A stretch of DNA of 45,634 bases from Enterobacteriaceae bacterium. GTDB lineage: Bacteria; Pseudomonadota; Gammaproteobacteria; Enterobacterales; Enterobacteriaceae. Of the stretch, positions 1-10,401 are shown piece after piece. Each line of letters opens with the position of its first letter. Position 1 is the first letter of the stretch. The DNA lies in contig JAISKF010000026.1 of NCBI GenBank assembly GCA_031261005.1, forward strand, positions 1 to 45,634, in the 5' to 3' direction. The notes below the pieces were generated by a model. The model worked only from the letters and a program-made list of their open reading frames with translations, was not told the DNA's origin and did not search any database. The translations under genes and the position numbers were made by a program.

Positions 1-276
1 GCCATGACCTCCCTTATGAATACATGCTCGGAGCACAAGATACCGTTCAGTCTTTAAGGCGATATGAGATATGTCATGGGGGATTAACCTACGAAACAAG
101 CTTAATGCCCAAGGGGCGGCACAATCTCACCCATGACATCCCGATGATCAGTCGGGGAGCATAATTCCTGTGAGGAAAGAGCTCAAGATATAAGGGGCGG
201 CAACCTGCCGCCCGTAAACCTACCGTGTTGTTAATGCGGGCGACAGATTGCCGCCCTACTAATGATTACTAATAGA
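1..276. other. Intergenic stretch before cysC, no gene seen
   Basis: I see no coding region here. Two structures stand out. A perfect 10-base inverted repeat, ATGTCATGGG at 71-80 and CCCATGACAT at 130-139, is separated by 49 bases. A short CCCGA/TCGGG hairpin lies at 140-156. The right third is a copy of the palindromic intergenic repeat described separately. Because cysC is transcribed leftward and ends at 277, these hairpins lie just downstream of its stop and could end or protect the cys transcript. The 10-base inverted repeat could also be the remnant of a mobile element, which I cannot identify. Confidence 0.5.
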
Positions 277-285
277 TTAACCTAT
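192..285 (-). repeat. Palindromic intergenic repeat, copy A
   Basis: Two GC-rich palindromes, GGGCGGCAACCTGCCGCCC and GGGCGACAGATTGCCGCCC, are separated by a spacer resembling GTAAACCTACCGTGTTGTTAATG. The order is the reverse of the copies at 4981, 37065, 42796 and 42985. It shares their AT-rich flank only partly (ATTAACCTATAATT at its right end). It lies directly after the cysC stop. Confidence 0.75.
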
Positions 286-870
286 AATTTCCCGATTTTT
301 TAATTCACAAATAAGCTGTTTTACCAGTTGATCTAATGGTTTTTGACCATCTAAATGAATATCAGGGTTCAGCGGTGCTTCATAGGGTAAATCAATACCG
401 GTAAACTGCTTGATTTCACCTTTACGCGCTTTTTTATATAAGCCCTTAGGATCACGCTGTTCACAAACCGCTATCGGTGTATCCACATACACTTCAATAA
501 AATGCCCTGCGGATAAACGCGCAGCAACGTCTTGCCGATCCTGTCGATGCGGAGAGATAAACGCGGTGATCACTAACAAGCCAGCGTCCATCATCAACCC
601 CGCAACTTCACCGACACGACGGATATTTTCACGCCGATCCGCATCAGAAAAACCTAGATCCTGACACAATCCATGACGCACATTATCGCCGTCCAGCAGG
701 TAAGTATGCACGCCCTGCTGATGCAGCGCTTGTTCCAACGCACCGGCAACGGTCGATTTGCCGGAACCGGAAAGACCAGTTAACCACAGCACGGCAGAAC
801 CGTGCCCGTTAACCTGTTCCCGTTCATGACGCGTAACGGGGTGAGCGTGCCAGACAATGTTATTGGTCAT
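277..870 (-). CDS. cysC: Adenylyl-sulfate (APS) kinase CysC
   Basis: Cytoplasmic kinase that phosphorylates adenosine 5'-phosphosulfate to PAPS with ATP, the second activation step of sulfate assimilation. The P-loop GLSGSGKST lies at residues 32-40, followed by the APS-binding segment DGDNVRHGL and FISPHR, all typical of CysC. Length is 197 residues, close to the roughly 200 of enteric CysC. A longer GTG-started frame exists (from 888), but a good GGAG ribosome site lies inside it, eight bases before the ATG at 870, and family alignment from NNIVWH onward fits the shorter form. It is the last gene of cysG-cysD-cysN-cysC, about 20 bases after cysN. Expression is expected to follow CysB with the rest of the operon (family knowledge). 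Confidence 0.96.
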   Translation of the reverse strand: MTNNIVWHAHPVTRHEREQVNGHGSAVLWLTGLSGSGKSTVAGALEQALHQQGVHTYLLDGDNVRHGLCQDLGFSDADRRENIRRVGEVAGLMMDAGLLVITAFISPHRQDRQDVAARLSAGHFIEVYVDTPIAVCEQRDPKGLYKKARKGEIKQFTGIDLPYEAPLNPDIHLDGQKPLDQLVKQLICELKNREIIG

Positions 871-891
871 GCGATTTATCTCCAGCACCCA

Positions 892-2361
892 TTATTTCTT
901 ACTCGGAAAATCACCCAAATTCCAGTGCGGATAATAACGCTTAATCAAAGCATGTAACTCGCGTTCAAAATCTTCATTCGCGGCTGGCGTTTGACTCTGC
1001 GGTTGCCCGTTATCGGTTTCACGGATCAACGCCGCGCCGACGGTAACATTGCTCAAACGATCGATAAAGATAAAGCTGCCTGTATCCTGATTGGTTTCAT
1101 AGCGATCAAAAATCAGCGGTTCGTCGAATACCACATCGACCAAACCAATACCATTAAGCGGTAATTTATCACTCGGCAGCAATGCCAGCGAATTAATATC
1201 ACGCTGATGCTCAATAGCGACAATATTCACGCGGCTCTTTTTGCCTGCCACTTTAATATCGTAGCTCTGACCGGCTTGCAGAGGGCGTTCCGCCATCCAC
1301 ACCACTTCGATGGTTGCGCCATAAGCAAGCTGCAAGCTGTTATCGTCCGCAGCAACTAACAAATCACCGCGGCTAATATCGATTTCATCTTCCAGCACCA
1401 GCGTAATCGCTTCGCCCGGATAAGCGCGCGGTAAATCACCGTCAAAGGTGACGATGCGTTTTACTTTGCTGGTGACGCCAGATGGCAGCACTTTCACGTT
1501 TTGCCCGACTTCTACCACGCCGGAAGAGAGCGTTCCCGCGTAGCCGCGAAAATCAAGATTCGGGCGATTCACGTACTGCACAGGGAAACGCAGCGGTTTA
1601 CGCTCGCGATCCGCGATCACATTCACTGTTTCTAAAATATCCAGCAATGTTGCACCGCTGTACCACGCCATATTCTGCGTTGGGATCGCCACGTTATCGC
1701 CATCAAGCGCAGACAAAGGAACAAACTTAATATCAATATTGCCTGGCAGTTGACGGGCGAACTCCAGATAATCAGTGCGAATTTGTTCAAACACTGACTG
1801 GCTGAACGACACCAAATCCATTTTATTCACCGCAACCACCAGATGACGAATACCGAGCAGCGTGGCAATAAAACTGTGACGGCGCGTCTGTGCCAGCACG
1901 CCTTTACGCGCATCGATCAGTAAAATAGCCAGATCACATGTTGATGCACCGGTTGCCATATTGCGCGTGTACTGCTCGTGTCCTGGTGTATCGGCAATGA
2001 TAAATTTACGTTTTTCGGTAGAGAAATAACGATAAGCAACATCAATGGTAATGCCCTGCTCGCGTTCAGCTTGCAAGCCATCGACCAGCAATGCCAGATC
2101 CAGTTTCTCACCGGCAGTACCGATACGTTTGCTGTCATTGTGCAGTGTTGATAGCTGATCTTCGTAAATCTGGCGGGTATCGTGCAATAGTCTGCCAATC
2201 AGGGTACTTTTACCATCATCGACGCTGCCGCAAGTCAGAAAACGTAACAGGCTTTTATTTTGCTGGGCGTGAAGATAAGCCTCAACGCCGCCCTGTTCGG
2301 CGATTTGTCGGGCAATCACATCATTAATCACTGGCGGCTGGTTAGTAACGTTACTCATCAT
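892..2361 (-). CDS. cysN: Sulfate adenylyltransferase subunit 1 (GTPase) CysN
   Basis: GTP-hydrolysing subunit of ATP sulfurylase. With CysD it makes APS from sulfate and ATP, GTP hydrolysis driving the reaction. It is an EF-Tu-like GTPase: G1 motif GSVDDGKST at residues 45-53, G3 DTPGHEQY, G4 NKMD, then beta-barrel domains. The 489-residue length is close to the enteric form (about 475). It carries no fused APS kinase, since cysC is a separate downstream gene. Start is the first of two adjacent methionines; the second (2358) is equally possible. It begins 8 bases after the cysD stop. Confidence 0.96.
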   Translation of the reverse strand: MMSNVTNQPPVINDVIARQIAEQGGVEAYLHAQQNKSLLRFLTCGSVDDGKSTLIGRLLHDTRQIYEDQLSTLHNDSKRIGTAGEKLDLALLVDGLQAEREQGITIDVAYRYFSTEKRKFIIADTPGHEQYTRNMATGASTCDLAILLIDARKGVLAQTRRHSFIATLLGIRHLVVAVNKMDLVSFSQSVFEQIRTDYLEFARQLPGNIDIKFVPLSALDGDNVAIPTQNMAWYSGATLLDILETVNVIADRERKPLRFPVQYVNRPNLDFRGYAGTLSSGVVEVGQNVKVLPSGVTSKVKRIVTFDGDLPRAYPGEAITLVLEDEIDISRGDLLVAADDNSLQLAYGATIEVVWMAERPLQAGQSYDIKVAGKKSRVNIVAIEHQRDINSLALLPSDKLPLNGIGLVDVVFDEPLIFDRYETNQDTGSFIFIDRLSNVTVGAALIRETDNGQPQSQTPAANEDFERELHALIKRYYPHWNLGDFPSKK

Positions 2362-2369
2362 ACTTTTCC

Positions 2370-3284
2370 TTAGAAATAACCCTGACGTTTTTTAAGCTCC
2401 ATCGAACCCGCCTGATCACGGTCGATTACCCGCCCTTGACGTTCACTGGTCGTTGAAACCAGCATCTCTTCAATAATTTCCGGCAGCGTTTCTGCGTCAG
2501 ATTCCACTGCGCCGGTTAACGGCCAGCAGCCCAACGTTCTGAACCGCACTTTACGCTGTTCGATCACTTCGCCAGGCTGTATGTCAATGCGATTATCATC
2601 AACCATCAATAACATACCGTCGCGTTCAAGAATTGGGCGCTCTTTGGCAAGATACAGCGGCACAATGTCGATTTGTTCCAGAAAGATGTATTGCCAAATA
2701 TCCAGCTCTGTCCAGTTAGACAGCGGGAACACGCGAATACTTTCGCCTTTGTTAATCTGCCCGTTGTAGTTGTGCCACAGCTCAGGGCGCTGATTTTTTG
2801 GGTCCCAGCGATGAAAGCGATCACGGAATGAATAGATGCGTTCTTTAGCGCGGGATTTCTCTTCATCACGGCGCGCACCGCCGAATGCCGCATCAAAACC
2901 GTATTTATTGAGCGCCTGTTTCAGCCCCTCGGTTTTCATAATATCGGTGTGTTTGGCGCTGCCATGCACAAATGGGTTGATGCCCATTTCGATACCTTCC
3001 GGATTGCGATACACCAACAAATCACAGCCGTAGGCTTTGGCGGTTTGATCGCGGAATTCATACATCTCTTTAAATTTCCAGGCAGTATCCACATGCAGCA
3101 GCGGAAACGGTAAATTACCCGGAAAAAATGCCTTACGCGCTAAATGCAGCATCACCGATGAATCTTTACCAATCGAGTAAAGCATCACCGGATTAGAAAA
3201 TTCTGCGGCGACCTCACGAATGATATGAATACTTTCTGCTTCCAGTTGGCGCAGGTGAGTCAGTCGTTTTTCGTCCACGTTCAA
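2370..3284 (-). CDS. cysD: Sulfate adenylyltransferase subunit 2 CysD
   Basis: Catalytic subunit of ATP sulfurylase, forming APS and pyrophosphate from ATP and sulfate in the cytoplasm. It belongs to the PP-loop ATP pyrophosphatase family, with SIGKDSS at residues 37-43. The sequence is very close to enteric CysD throughout, including the [16 protein letters not shown] stretch and the C-terminal [10 protein letters not shown]. Length is 304 against about 302 in E. coli. It follows cysG by 15 bases and precedes cysN by 8, so the four genes are probably one transcript. Confidence 0.97.
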   Translation of the reverse strand: MNVDEKRLTHLRQLEAESIHIIREVAAEFSNPVMLYSIGKDSSVMLHLARKAFFPGNLPFPLLHVDTAWKFKEMYEFRDQTAKAYGCDLLVYRNPEGIEMGINPFVHGSAKHTDIMKTEGLKQALNKYGFDAAFGGARRDEEKSRAKERIYSFRDRFHRWDPKNQRPELWHNYNGQINKGESIRVFPLSNWTELDIWQYIFLEQIDIVPLYLAKERPILERDGMLLMVDDNRIDIQPGEVIEQRKVRFRTLGCWPLTGAVESDAETLPEIIEEMLVSTTSERQGRVIDRDQAGSMELKKRQGYF

Positions 3285-3299
3285 TACCTCAATTCTTTG

Positions 3300-4784
3300 T
3301 CATGCCAGATTGACCACCGATCGCCACAGCGCCGGATTATTTTGTTTTAAGTGTTGTGATGTTGGTAGTTCTTGCAACGATAGCTCTTGTAACGATTGAG
3401 CCGATTCACCAAACCAGCTTAATTTTTGATGCAGTGCCGCGACTTCACCAATCACCAACAGCGCTGGTGTCGGAGCATGTTTAGCTAATTCATTTAATTG
3501 ATGCAGCTCACCGGTTAACACTTGTTGATCAAGGCGCGTACCTCGACTAATTACCGCAATCGATGTTGATGGCGCGCGCCCGTGAGCGATCAGTTGTTGC
3601 TGAATATCGCTGGCTTTTACTGTACCCATGTAAATCGCTAATGTTTGCTGCCCTTGTGCTAATTGCGACCAGTTCAAGCCATTAGATTCCAGCCTTGCGT
3701 GACCAGTAATAAAAGTGACGCTTTGCGCGTGTTCACGATGAGTCAGCGGAATACCAGCATAAGCGGTCACGCCTGCGGCAGCCGTAATTCCGGGGACAAC
3801 CTGATATGGAATGCCTGCGGCACTCAACACTTCTAACTCTTCTCCGCCGCGCCCGAAAATAAACGGATCACCGCCTTTCAGACGTACCACGCGCTTACCC
3901 TGCTGCGCCAGACTCACCAGTAATTTATTGGTCTCGTCCTGTTGCACGGCATGAGCACCTGCACGCTTGCCAACGTTAATCCGCTCGGCATCACGGCGTA
4001 CTAAATTCAAAATCTCGTCAGTCACCAGCGCATCATGCAACACGACATCCGCCTGTTGGATCGCTTGCAACCCGCGCAAAGTCAGCAATCCGGCATCACC
4101 CGGACCTGCGCCCACCAGCGTAACATCACCAGTGTTATCTTGTTGATGATAAAGCTGTTGTTCTAACTCCTGCTCCGCATCGCTAACCCGATGAGCTTCC
4201 ACTAATGCGGCAAAGCGCCCATTAAAAATGCGTTCCCAAAAGTAGCGGCGTTCAGTGATAGTTTTAAGCTGTTGTTTTACCCGTTCACGCCAGTTTCCGG
4301 CAATTTCTGCGGCTTTTCCCAGATTTTTTGGCAGCAAGGCTTCTAACTTTTCACGCAGCAAACGCGCCAACACCGGCGCTTTTCCACCTGATGACACAGC
4401 AACAATAATGGGGGAACGATCGACAATAGAAGGAAAGATAAATGAGCAACGGGCGGGATCATCAACTACGTTGATTAATCGATGGCGTTGGTTTGCTGCC
4501 TGAAATACTTGCGCGTTCACGGCAAAATCATTTGTTGCGGCGATCACCAGAAAAATATCATCAAGCTGGCTGGCATCAAACTCCTGCGCCAACCACTGTA
4601 TTTGTTGAGTTTGTGCTAATTTTGCAACGACATGACTTAACGATTTTGCGACAACAAACACCTCTGCACCTGCACTAAGCAGTAAGCTAATCTTGCGCGC
4701 GGCAATATCTCCGCCGCCAACGACTAGCACTGGACGATGTTTTAAATCGGCAAATATCGGTAAATAGTCCACAAAAATCTTCAC
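3300..4784 (-). CDS. cysG: Siroheme synthase CysG (trifunctional)
   Basis: Makes siroheme, the prosthetic group of sulfite reductase CysI, from uroporphyrinogen III. The N-terminal half is the precorrin-2 dehydrogenase/ferrochelatase, with NAD-binding [11 protein letters not shown] at residues 21-31. The C-terminal half is the SAM uroporphyrinogen methyltransferase, with [15 protein letters not shown] and [16 protein letters not shown]. At 494 residues it is longer than E. coli CysG (457); the extra is a glutamine/leucine-rich tail. In E. coli cysG is in the nir cluster, but here it leads the cysDNC genes, which ties cofactor supply to sulfate reduction, as in several other enterics. Confidence 0.95.
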   Translation of the reverse strand: MKIFVDYLPIFADLKHRPVLVVGGGDIAARKISLLLSAGAEVFVVAKSLSHVVAKLAQTQQIQWLAQEFDASQLDDIFLVIAATNDFAVNAQVFQAANQRHRLINVVDDPARCSFIFPSIVDRSPIIVAVSSGGKAPVLARLLREKLEALLPKNLGKAAEIAGNWRERVKQQLKTITERRYFWERIFNGRFAALVEAHRVSDAEQELEQQLYHQQDNTGDVTLVGAGPGDAGLLTLRGLQAIQQADVVLHDALVTDEILNLVRRDAERINVGKRAGAHAVQQDETNKLLVSLAQQGKRVVRLKGGDPFIFGRGGEELEVLSAAGIPYQVVPGITAAAGVTAYAGIPLTHREHAQSVTFITGHARLESNGLNWSQLAQGQQTLAIYMGTVKASDIQQQLIAHGRAPSTSIAVISRGTRLDQQVLTGELHQLNELAKHAPTPALLVIGEVAALHQKLSWFGESAQSLQELSLQELPTSQHLKQNNPALWRSVVNLA

Positions 4785-4860
4785 CCATTAGCAATCAATG
4801 AGCCGATACTATAAAGAGTCGCTGATAACGAATGAAATGATGAAAAGGAATTTAATATAA
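4785..4860 (-). promoter_or_regulatory. Probable cysGDNC promoter region
   Basis: The gap upstream of cysG is large enough for its own promoter. On the minus strand a TATAGT hexamer (complement of 4808-4813) could be the -10 box, with only a poor TTCATT (complement of 4831-4836) 17 bases upstream. A weak -35 is usual for promoters needing the activator CysB, but I cannot identify a CysB site. Low confidence. Confidence 0.3.
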
Positions 4861-4980
4861 CCGAATAGAATTAGATTATTCCATCTTGTGTGGGTGGGAT
4901 TTAGCTATGAAAGCAAAATAACGTTTAGATCGCGTTAAAAGAAGAAAGGTCATGCTATCGAAATAACATAACCTTTTCTC

Positions 4981-5138
4981 ATTAATTAACCTGAGGTTTG
5001 AATAAGGAAATAGTAAAAATAATAATTTGTAGGGCGGTTGTTAACCGCCCGTTAATTTTGCAGTGGTTTGGCGGGCGGCAGATTGCCACCCCTATGAAAG
5101 ATGATATAATTGTTTGAAATTTATCGTAATTATATTTT
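4981..5138 (+). repeat. Long palindromic intergenic repeat (MITE-like), copy B
   Basis: About 160 bases: an AT-rich left flank (ATTAATTAACCTGAGGTTTG), two GC-rich palindromes (TAGGGCGGTTGTTAACCGCCC and GGGCGGCAGATTGCCACCCC), a spacer ending GGTTTGGCGGG, and an AT-rich right flank (TTGAAATTTATCGTAATTAT). Flanks and spacer match the copies at 37065, 42796 and 42985, so the repeated unit is much longer than a simple REP hairpin. It lies between cysH and cysG and would fold in the transcript. Confidence 0.8.
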
Positions 5139-5187
5139 ACGCTACATACTGCAAATGACACCAAAACAGTTTGAAGTATGTCAAGAA

Positions 5188-5922
5188 TTACCCCTCATGC
5201 AATCCGCATTCCCGTTTCAAACCAAAAAAGCGCGTTTCTTCTTCGCTCATGCCCTGCTCCCATTTACGGGTAGTATGGGTATCACCAACGGATAAATAAC
5301 CTTGATCCCACAACGGGTGGTAACTCAAACCATTTTCTGTCAGATATTGATATACCTGCCGATTATCCCAATCAATAATCGGTAGTAATTTGAATACACC
5401 GCGCTGAATCGCCAGTACCGGCAACGCTGCACGGCTGCCGGATTGCTCTCGGCGTAAACCGGCGAACCACGTTTGCGCTTGTAAATCCGCCAACGCACGG
5501 TTCATCGGTTCAACTTTATTCATGTGATTGTAACGTTCGATGCCGTCAACACCCTGCTCCCAGAGCTTGCCATAGCGCGCTTCTTGCCACGCAGGGGAAT
5601 AAGGCGAGCGATATACCTGTAAATTCAGCCCTAATTTTTCGGTCAGTGCATCAATAAACTGATAGGTTTCAGGAAATAAATAGCCGGTATCGGTCAGGAT
5701 CACCGGAATATCAGGTCGCTGGCGCGTCACCAGATGCAAGCAAACTGCCGCCTGAATTCCGAAGCTGGAGGATAACACTTTATTTTCCGGCAGATTTTCC
5801 AGCGCCCAACTTACGCGCTGAACTGCTGTCAGCGTTTCCAGATGGCGATTAGCGTCCGCCAGCGCTGCTTTTTGCTGTTCCGGCGTTAATGTATTGAGCT
5901 GCTGTAAATCGAAATCAGACAT
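5188..5922 (-). CDS. cysH: Phosphoadenylyl-sulfate (PAPS) reductase CysH
   Basis: Reduces PAPS to sulfite using thioredoxin or glutaredoxin. It is a PP-loop type fold with [14 protein letters not shown] near residues 51-64. The redox-active cysteine is in the C-terminal ECGLH motif (C239 of 244), which marks a thioredoxin-dependent PAPS reductase of the enteric type, without the extra cysteine pairs of iron-sulfur APS reductases. An AGAGGT ribosome site lies just before the ATG. It is the last gene of cysJ-cysI-cysH, separated from cysI by a 58-base gap filled by a strong hairpin. Confidence 0.96.
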   Translation of the reverse strand: MSDFDLQQLNTLTPEQQKAALADANRHLETLTAVQRVSWALENLPENKVLSSSFGIQAAVCLHLVTRQRPDIPVILTDTGYLFPETYQFIDALTEKLGLNLQVYRSPYSPAWQEARYGKLWEQGVDGIERYNHMNKVEPMNRALADLQAQTWFAGLRREQSGSRAALPVLAIQRGVFKLLPIIDWDNRQVYQYLTENGLSYHPLWDQGYLSVGDTHTTRKWEQGMSEEETRFFGLKRECGLHEG

Positions 5923-5945
5923 TGTTACCTCTTGCTACTGTATGG

Positions 5946-5979
5946 TTACGCGGTGCGATGTTCTTATCGCACCGCGTAA
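5946..5979. repeat. Perfect 14-bp inverted repeat between cysI and cysH
   Basis: TTACGCGGTGCGAT (5946-5959) and its exact complement (5966-5979) enclose a 6-base loop. The hairpin directly follows the cysI stop and precedes the cysH ribosome site. It has no run of T, so it is not a classical terminator. A role in protecting the 3' end of the cysJI message or tuning cysH is plausible but not shown. Confidence 0.75.
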
Positions 5980-5980
5980 A

Positions 5981-7723
5981 TCAACTATGAAAATCACGCG
6001 CAGAATCAATCACTGGCTTCACAATGCCAGCGCGGATCACGTAATCGCCGAAATCTTCCTGTTCCTTGCGTTCTTTTGCCCAGCGAGCAATCAGGCTATC
6101 CAGCTCAGTTAAAATTTCCGCCGACGTAATATTTTCCCGATACATACGCGGAATTCGTGTACCAACGCGGTTGCCGCCGAGATGCAAGTTATAGCGATCC
6201 AGCGCTTTTCCCACTAAACCTACTTCCGCCAGCATGGCGCGACCGCAGCCATTGGCACAACCGGTAACACGCAGAATAATATTTTCATCAGCAACCTGAT
6301 GTTTAGCGAGGAGCTGCTCCACTTTAGTGACAAAATTCGGCAGGAAACGTTCGGCTTCTGCCATTGCCAGCGGGCAAGTGGGGAATGCCACACACGCCAT
6401 TGAATTTTTACGCTGATCGGAAATTTCATCATTGATTAAACCATGCTGGCGCGCCAGTTGCTCAATTTTGGCTTTATCTTTAGTCGCCACACCAGCGATA
6501 ATCAGGTTTTGATTCGCCGTTAAGCGGAAATCCCCTTTATGAATTTTGGCAATTTCTGCCATGCCGGTTTTCAGCGGACGATTCGGATAATCCAGAATAC
6601 GGCCATTCTCAATAAACAGCGTCAAATGCCATTGATTATTCACACCTTTCACCCAGCCGATGCGATCACCGCGATGAGTGAATTCGTAAGGAACAATCGG
6701 AACAAAAGCAATACCAGCTCGTTTTTCTACTTCCTGCTTAAATGCGTCGATACCTACGCGCTCAAGTGTGTACTTGGTTTTAGCATTTTTGCGTTCAACA
6801 CGATTGCCCCAATCACGCTGTGTAGTGACAATTGCGCCTGCAATATCAAGGGTTTTTTCTAACGGGATATAACCAAATTCGGAGGCTTTGCGCGGATATG
6901 TGTTCTTATCACCGTGCGTCATTGCCAGACCACCGCCCACCAGCACATTAAAACCGATTAATTGCCCTTGTTTATCACCGATAGCGACAAAGTTCAGATC
7001 GTTAGCATGAAGATCGACATCATTATCCGGCGGGATTACCACCGTGGTTTTAAATTTACGCGGTAAATACGTCGCACCTAAAATCGGTTCAACATCGGTT
7101 GTTTCACGTTTTTCGCCGTCCAGCCAAATCTCCACATAAGCGCGGGTTTTCGGCAGCAGGAATTCAGAGATTTTCTTCGCCCATTCATACGCCTGCTGAT
7201 GCAGTTTTGACTCAATCGGATTAGACGTACACAGCACATTACGGTTCACATCACCCGCAGTCGCAATGGAGTCCAGACCAAGATGATTCAGCAGTTGGTG
7301 CATGGGTTTAATATCGTTTTTCAGCACACCGTGAAACTGGAAAGTCTGGCGCGTGGTCAGACGAATACTGCCGTACAACGTGTCTTCAGCAGCAAATTTA
7401 TCAATGCCAAGCCATTGCTGCGGAGTGATGATACCGCCCGGCAAACGACAGCGCAGCATCACGTTTAACAGCGGTTCTAATTTCTGCTCAGCACGTTCAG
7501 CACGGAGATCGCGATCATCTTGCTGGTACATGCCATGTAAGCGGATCAGTTGAATATTATCGCCGTGAAATCCGCCGGTCAGACCATCTTTCAGATCTTC
7601 GGCAATAGTTCCGCGCAGAAAATTACTTTCAGCTTTCATGCGCTCATTATCAGACAGTTTGCCCTCTACGATTTTCACGCTGGTAGATTCCACTGCCGCT
7701 TCCGGTGTCCGTTGTTTGCTCAT
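5981..7723 (-). CDS. cysI: Sulfite reductase hemoprotein (beta subunit) CysI
   Basis: Carries the six-electron reduction of sulfite to sulfide on a coupled siroheme-[4Fe-4S] centre, taking electrons from CysJ. The cluster cysteines are visible as C444/C450 ([10 protein letters not shown]) and C489/C493 (GCANGCG). Sulfite-binding regions rich in arginine and lysine are conserved, e.g. [10 protein letters not shown]. Length is 580 against 570 in E. coli. The start ATG overlaps the cysJ stop (TAATG), so translation is probably coupled. Siroheme comes from CysG encoded just downstream. Confidence 0.97.
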   Translation of the reverse strand: MSKQRTPEAAVESTSVKIVEGKLSDNERMKAESNFLRGTIAEDLKDGLTGGFHGDNIQLIRLHGMYQQDDRDLRAERAEQKLEPLLNVMLRCRLPGGIITPQQWLGIDKFAAEDTLYGSIRLTTRQTFQFHGVLKNDIKPMHQLLNHLGLDSIATAGDVNRNVLCTSNPIESKLHQQAYEWAKKISEFLLPKTRAYVEIWLDGEKRETTDVEPILGATYLPRKFKTTVVIPPDNDVDLHANDLNFVAIGDKQGQLIGFNVLVGGGLAMTHGDKNTYPRKASEFGYIPLEKTLDIAGAIVTTQRDWGNRVERKNAKTKYTLERVGIDAFKQEVEKRAGIAFVPIVPYEFTHRGDRIGWVKGVNNQWHLTLFIENGRILDYPNRPLKTGMAEIAKIHKGDFRLTANQNLIIAGVATKDKAKIEQLARQHGLINDEISDQRKNSMACVAFPTCPLAMAEAERFLPNFVTKVEQLLAKHQVADENIILRVTGCANGCGRAMLAEVGLVGKALDRYNLHLGGNRVGTRIPRMYRENITSAEILTELDSLIARWAKERKEQEDFGDYVIRAGIVKPVIDSARDFHS

Positions 7724-9540
7724 TAATAAACATCTCGCTGATAGCGCTTATTCAGGCGCAATTCACTTAAAAATTCATCTGCCTGCTCAAGGTTCATAGC
7801 CCCGTGCGTAGACACAACATCAAGTAATGCTCGTTCAACATCTTTCGCCATACGATTGGCATCACCGCAAATATAGATATGTGCACCTTGCGAAATCCAT
7901 TGCCACAGTTCACCGCCGTTTTCCCGCAGCTTATCCTGCACATAGACTTTATTTTCTTGATCGCGCGACCATGCCAAATCGATACGATTTAACAACCCGT
8001 CTTTGGCATAGCGCTGCCATTCCACCTGATATAAGAAATCAGAAGTAAAATGCGGATTGCCAAATACCAGCCAGTTTTTGCCCGCTGCACCAATAGATTC
8101 GCGCTGCTGTATAAATGCACGGAATGGTGCGATACCTGTTCCAGAACCAATCATAATCACCGGAGTTTGCGGATCGTCCGGCAGGCGGAAATTCGGGTTA
8201 TGCTCAACAAATACCGCTATATCGCCATCGTCTTCTAATCGATCCGCCAGATAACCCGACGCACCGCCGGTACGCGGCTGACCATCAATTTCATAGCGCA
8301 CTACGCCAACCGTAAGATGCACTTCACTGCCGACTTCTTCTTGTGAAGAGGCGATGGAATACAAGCGCGGAGTAATCGGACGCAAAATACTTAACAGCGA
8401 GTGAGCATCTAACTTAACGGGCGCGCGGCGTACCATATCGACAATCGGCGTTTTTTTGGCATACTCTTGCAATTTGCTTTTGTCTGCCAGCAGTTCGACT
8501 AAACGTGCATCACCAGTATGATTGGCGTAAAACTCCACGATCGCCGCTGTATTTTGTGTCAGTTCATAATGAAATTTCAGCGCATCGCTCAATGATTCGA
8601 CTTTGCCCTGCACTTCTACTTTCTCATCACCGGATAAACCCAGTTCAGCTAATAATTGCGCGATTAATTCGGGATCATTTTGAAACCAGATACCCAGCGC
8701 ATCGCCGGGCTGATAGCTAAGACCAGAATCACCAAGATCGATTTCAATATGGCGCACATCGCGATCAGAACTGCGGGAAGTAATCTTTTGATTCACCGAC
8801 AGGGAAGCAATCAACGGCTGTTCTTTGCTGTATTGATTTGCTGCAATTGTGTTTGTATTAATTGCTGGCGTATGTGCTGCCGTTAATGATAATGAAACCG
8901 GAACTTGTGCTTTCAGCTTGTCAATAATCTGATGCCGCCACTGTTCAGACAGCGATTGATATTCCACATCGGCATCAACACGATCAGCAAAACGCGCGGC
9001 ACCAAGTTCTTCCAGACGGCAGTCAAAATCTTTCGCTGCCTGACAGAAATTTTCATAAGAGCTATCACCCAAACCAAACACCGCAAATTGTGTCTGTTTT
9101 AGGGCTGGCGCTTTTTTGGAGAACAGGTATTTATACAGTGCCACCGCTTCTTCCGGCACTTCGCCCTCGCCCTGCGTGGAAGTAATGATGATCAATTGCT
9201 GCTCTTGATCAATTTGCTTAAATTTATAGTCACCTGCATTGATGAGCGTTACAGCTAATCCGGCGTGAACTAAGTCATCACGCAACTGCGTTGCCAGACG
9301 GCGAGCATTGCCGGTCTGAGAAGCGGATAAAATCGTAACCGGACGCGCTGGTGCCGCCGCTGATTCAGGTTGTGCTGAAACCGCCGCCGATGCGACTGAA
9401 TTTTGGCTGCTGATCGCCCATAAATAGCCGGACAGCCAAGCGATTTGTACCGCATCAAGCCCAGCCGTTGCTGCCGTTAAATGTGTTAACTGCTCCTGTG
9501 ATAAAGGCAACACAGGAGAAAGAATGGTCTTATCAGACAT
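7723..9540 (-). CDS. cysJ: Sulfite reductase flavoprotein (alpha subunit) CysJ
   Basis: NADPH-dependent diflavin reductase feeding electrons to CysI. Domains in order: an alanine-rich leader, an FMN-binding flavodoxin domain ([15 protein letters not shown] near residues 75-90, [11 protein letters not shown] near 120), a linker, an FAD domain ([19 protein letters not shown]) and an NADPH domain ([14 protein letters not shown]) ending RYQRDVY. Length is 605 against 599 in E. coli. An AAGGA ribosome site precedes the ATG. It is the first gene of cysJIH. Confidence 0.97.
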   Translation of the reverse strand: MSDKTILSPVLPLSQEQLTHLTAATAGLDAVQIAWLSGYLWAISSQNSVASAAVSAQPESAAAPARPVTILSASQTGNARRLATQLRDDLVHAGLAVTLINAGDYKFKQIDQEQQLIIITSTQGEGEVPEEAVALYKYLFSKKAPALKQTQFAVFGLGDSSYENFCQAAKDFDCRLEELGAARFADRVDADVEYQSLSEQWRHQIIDKLKAQVPVSLSLTAAHTPAINTNTIAANQYSKEQPLIASLSVNQKITSRSSDRDVRHIEIDLGDSGLSYQPGDALGIWFQNDPELIAQLLAELGLSGDEKVEVQGKVESLSDALKFHYELTQNTAAIVEFYANHTGDARLVELLADKSKLQEYAKKTPIVDMVRRAPVKLDAHSLLSILRPITPRLYSIASSQEEVGSEVHLTVGVVRYEIDGQPRTGGASGYLADRLEDDGDIAVFVEHNPNFRLPDDPQTPVIMIGSGTGIAPFRAFIQQRESIGAAGKNWLVFGNPHFTSDFLYQVEWQRYAKDGLLNRIDLAWSRDQENKVYVQDKLRENGGELWQWISQGAHIYICGDANRMAKDVERALLDVVSTHGAMNLEQADEFLSELRLNKRYQRDVY

Positions 9541-9686
9541 GTTATGCAGATCCTTTAGTATTATTGCGAATAAGAGTATCCCGCGCGATTATTTAGCTTA
9601 AAGAATCGATAGACATAATAAATAACTAAATAACATATAAAAGTTATATTCAGGTATATACAGCATTATCTGACGATAGAAATAGG
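9541..9686 (-). promoter_or_regulatory. Upstream region of cysJIH
   Basis: AT-rich region in front of cysJ where the CysB-controlled cysJIH promoter is expected. I cannot point to confident -35/-10 boxes or a CysB site. It is bordered upstream by a repeat fragment and a transposase remnant, which sets the likely outer limit of the regulatory region. Confidence 0.35.
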
Positions 9687-9716
9687 TTAATATATTGATA
9701 ATAAATGATTTGTAGT
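9683..9716 (+). repeat. Fragment of the left flank of the long intergenic repeat
   Basis: GGTTAATATATTGATAATAA followed by ATGATTTGTAG matches the left AT-rich flank of the copies at 37065 and 42985, but the GC-rich palindromes are missing. It adjoins the tail of a transposase remnant, so the element may have been interrupted. Confidence 0.6.
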
Positions 9717-9890
9717 AACCTTCTTCCTCGTCAACCCTTTTAATTCTTTAATAGGGGAATAATTTCTATCATATGGCTGTTGCGTATGCAGCACGCCATA
9801 GCACAGATGTACCAGCTTTCTCATCGCGGCTCCTAGTGCCTACATCTTTGCTTTTCCTTTTAACAATAATCTCTCATACTGCGTGCGCTT
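9687..9890 (-). pseudogene. C-terminal remnant of an IS110-family transposase
   Basis: Read on the minus strand from about 9890, the frame gives KRTQYERLLLKGKAKM, an in-frame TAG, then ALGAAMRKLVHLCYGVL and HTQQPYDRNY. This is the characteristic tail of IS110/IS1111-type transposases (the AAMRKL..GVL...QPY pattern, from family knowledge). The rest of the transposase is absent, so this is a dead fragment. The frame runs on into the repeat fragment and stops at 9687-9689. It lies between the cysJ promoter region and the tRNA gene. Confidence 0.7.
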
Positions 9891-9972
9891 TTACATGCTG
9901 ATTGCGTCTTATCGCCGTCACCTCTCCAACGGTTAATTTCACACCAGTTAAGTAATGTTTAAGGGATAACGC

Positions 9973-10000
9973 TTGCACGCACCTATCTGGTAGGTATAAT
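9973..10000 (+). promoter_or_regulatory. Sigma-70 promoter of the tRNA-Leu gene
   Basis: TTGCAC (9973-9978) and a perfect TATAAT (9995-10000) are spaced by 16 bases. A GC-containing stretch (GCCAGCG) follows, as in stringently controlled stable-RNA promoters. The predicted start near 10007 leaves about 20 bases of leader before the tRNA. Confidence 0.8.
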
Positions 10001-10027
10001 GCCAGCGTTTTCCGCATACTACTCTGT

Positions 10028-10112
10028 GCCTGAGTGGCGAAATCGGTAGACGCAGTTGATTCAAAATCAACCGCCTTCGGGTGTGCCGGTTCGAGTCCGG
10101 CCTCAGGCACCA
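10028..10112 (+). tRNA. leuX: tRNA-Leu, anticodon CAA (leuX-like)
   Basis: An 85-base class II tRNA. The acceptor stem GCCTGAG pairs with CTCAGGC and the encoded CCA follows. The anticodon arm GTTGA-TTCAAAA-TCAAC gives anticodon CAA. There is a long variable arm and a T arm with GGTTCGAGTCC. Enteric leuX-type tRNA-Leu genes are well-known integration sites for P4-type and other islands, and two integrase remnants follow within 2.7 kb. The gene appears intact, with its own promoter and terminator. Confidence 0.97.
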
Positions 10113-10119
10113 TTAGAAT

Positions 10120-10150
10120 AAAAAAAGACGTCAATGGACATCTTTTTTTA
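10120..10150 (+). terminator. Rho-independent terminator of tRNA-Leu
   Basis: An A-rich arm ending AAAAAAGACGTC, a short AATG loop and GACATCTTTTTTT form a stem followed by a T run. It lies 7 bases after the tRNA CCA. Confidence 0.85.
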
Positions 10151-10401
10151 TGGCTGAAATCCGCGCTATACAAGACTTCCCGCGATTTTTCTTTCAACAG
10201 AAGTCAATCTGAGTCAACCCACATCAAGTTCCTACAAGAGCAACCGAAAATCAATAGGTTGTGTTGATATAGATTGCCACAGTTTGCTAATGATTATCCT
10301 CTTTATGCCATTTCTACCGCCACTGCTATGAATTGACTTACTGGCAAAATTTGTAGAAGCCGAAGCAGCCCTTCAAATGAAGTTCGTTCAATATTTTTTC
10401 T

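Noticed and set aside
9874..10197. 107-codon minus-strand frame with VPEAGLEPAHPKAVDFEST
   Set aside because: It is the antisense translation of the tRNA-Leu gene, a well-known annotation artefact, and it also covers the tRNA promoter.
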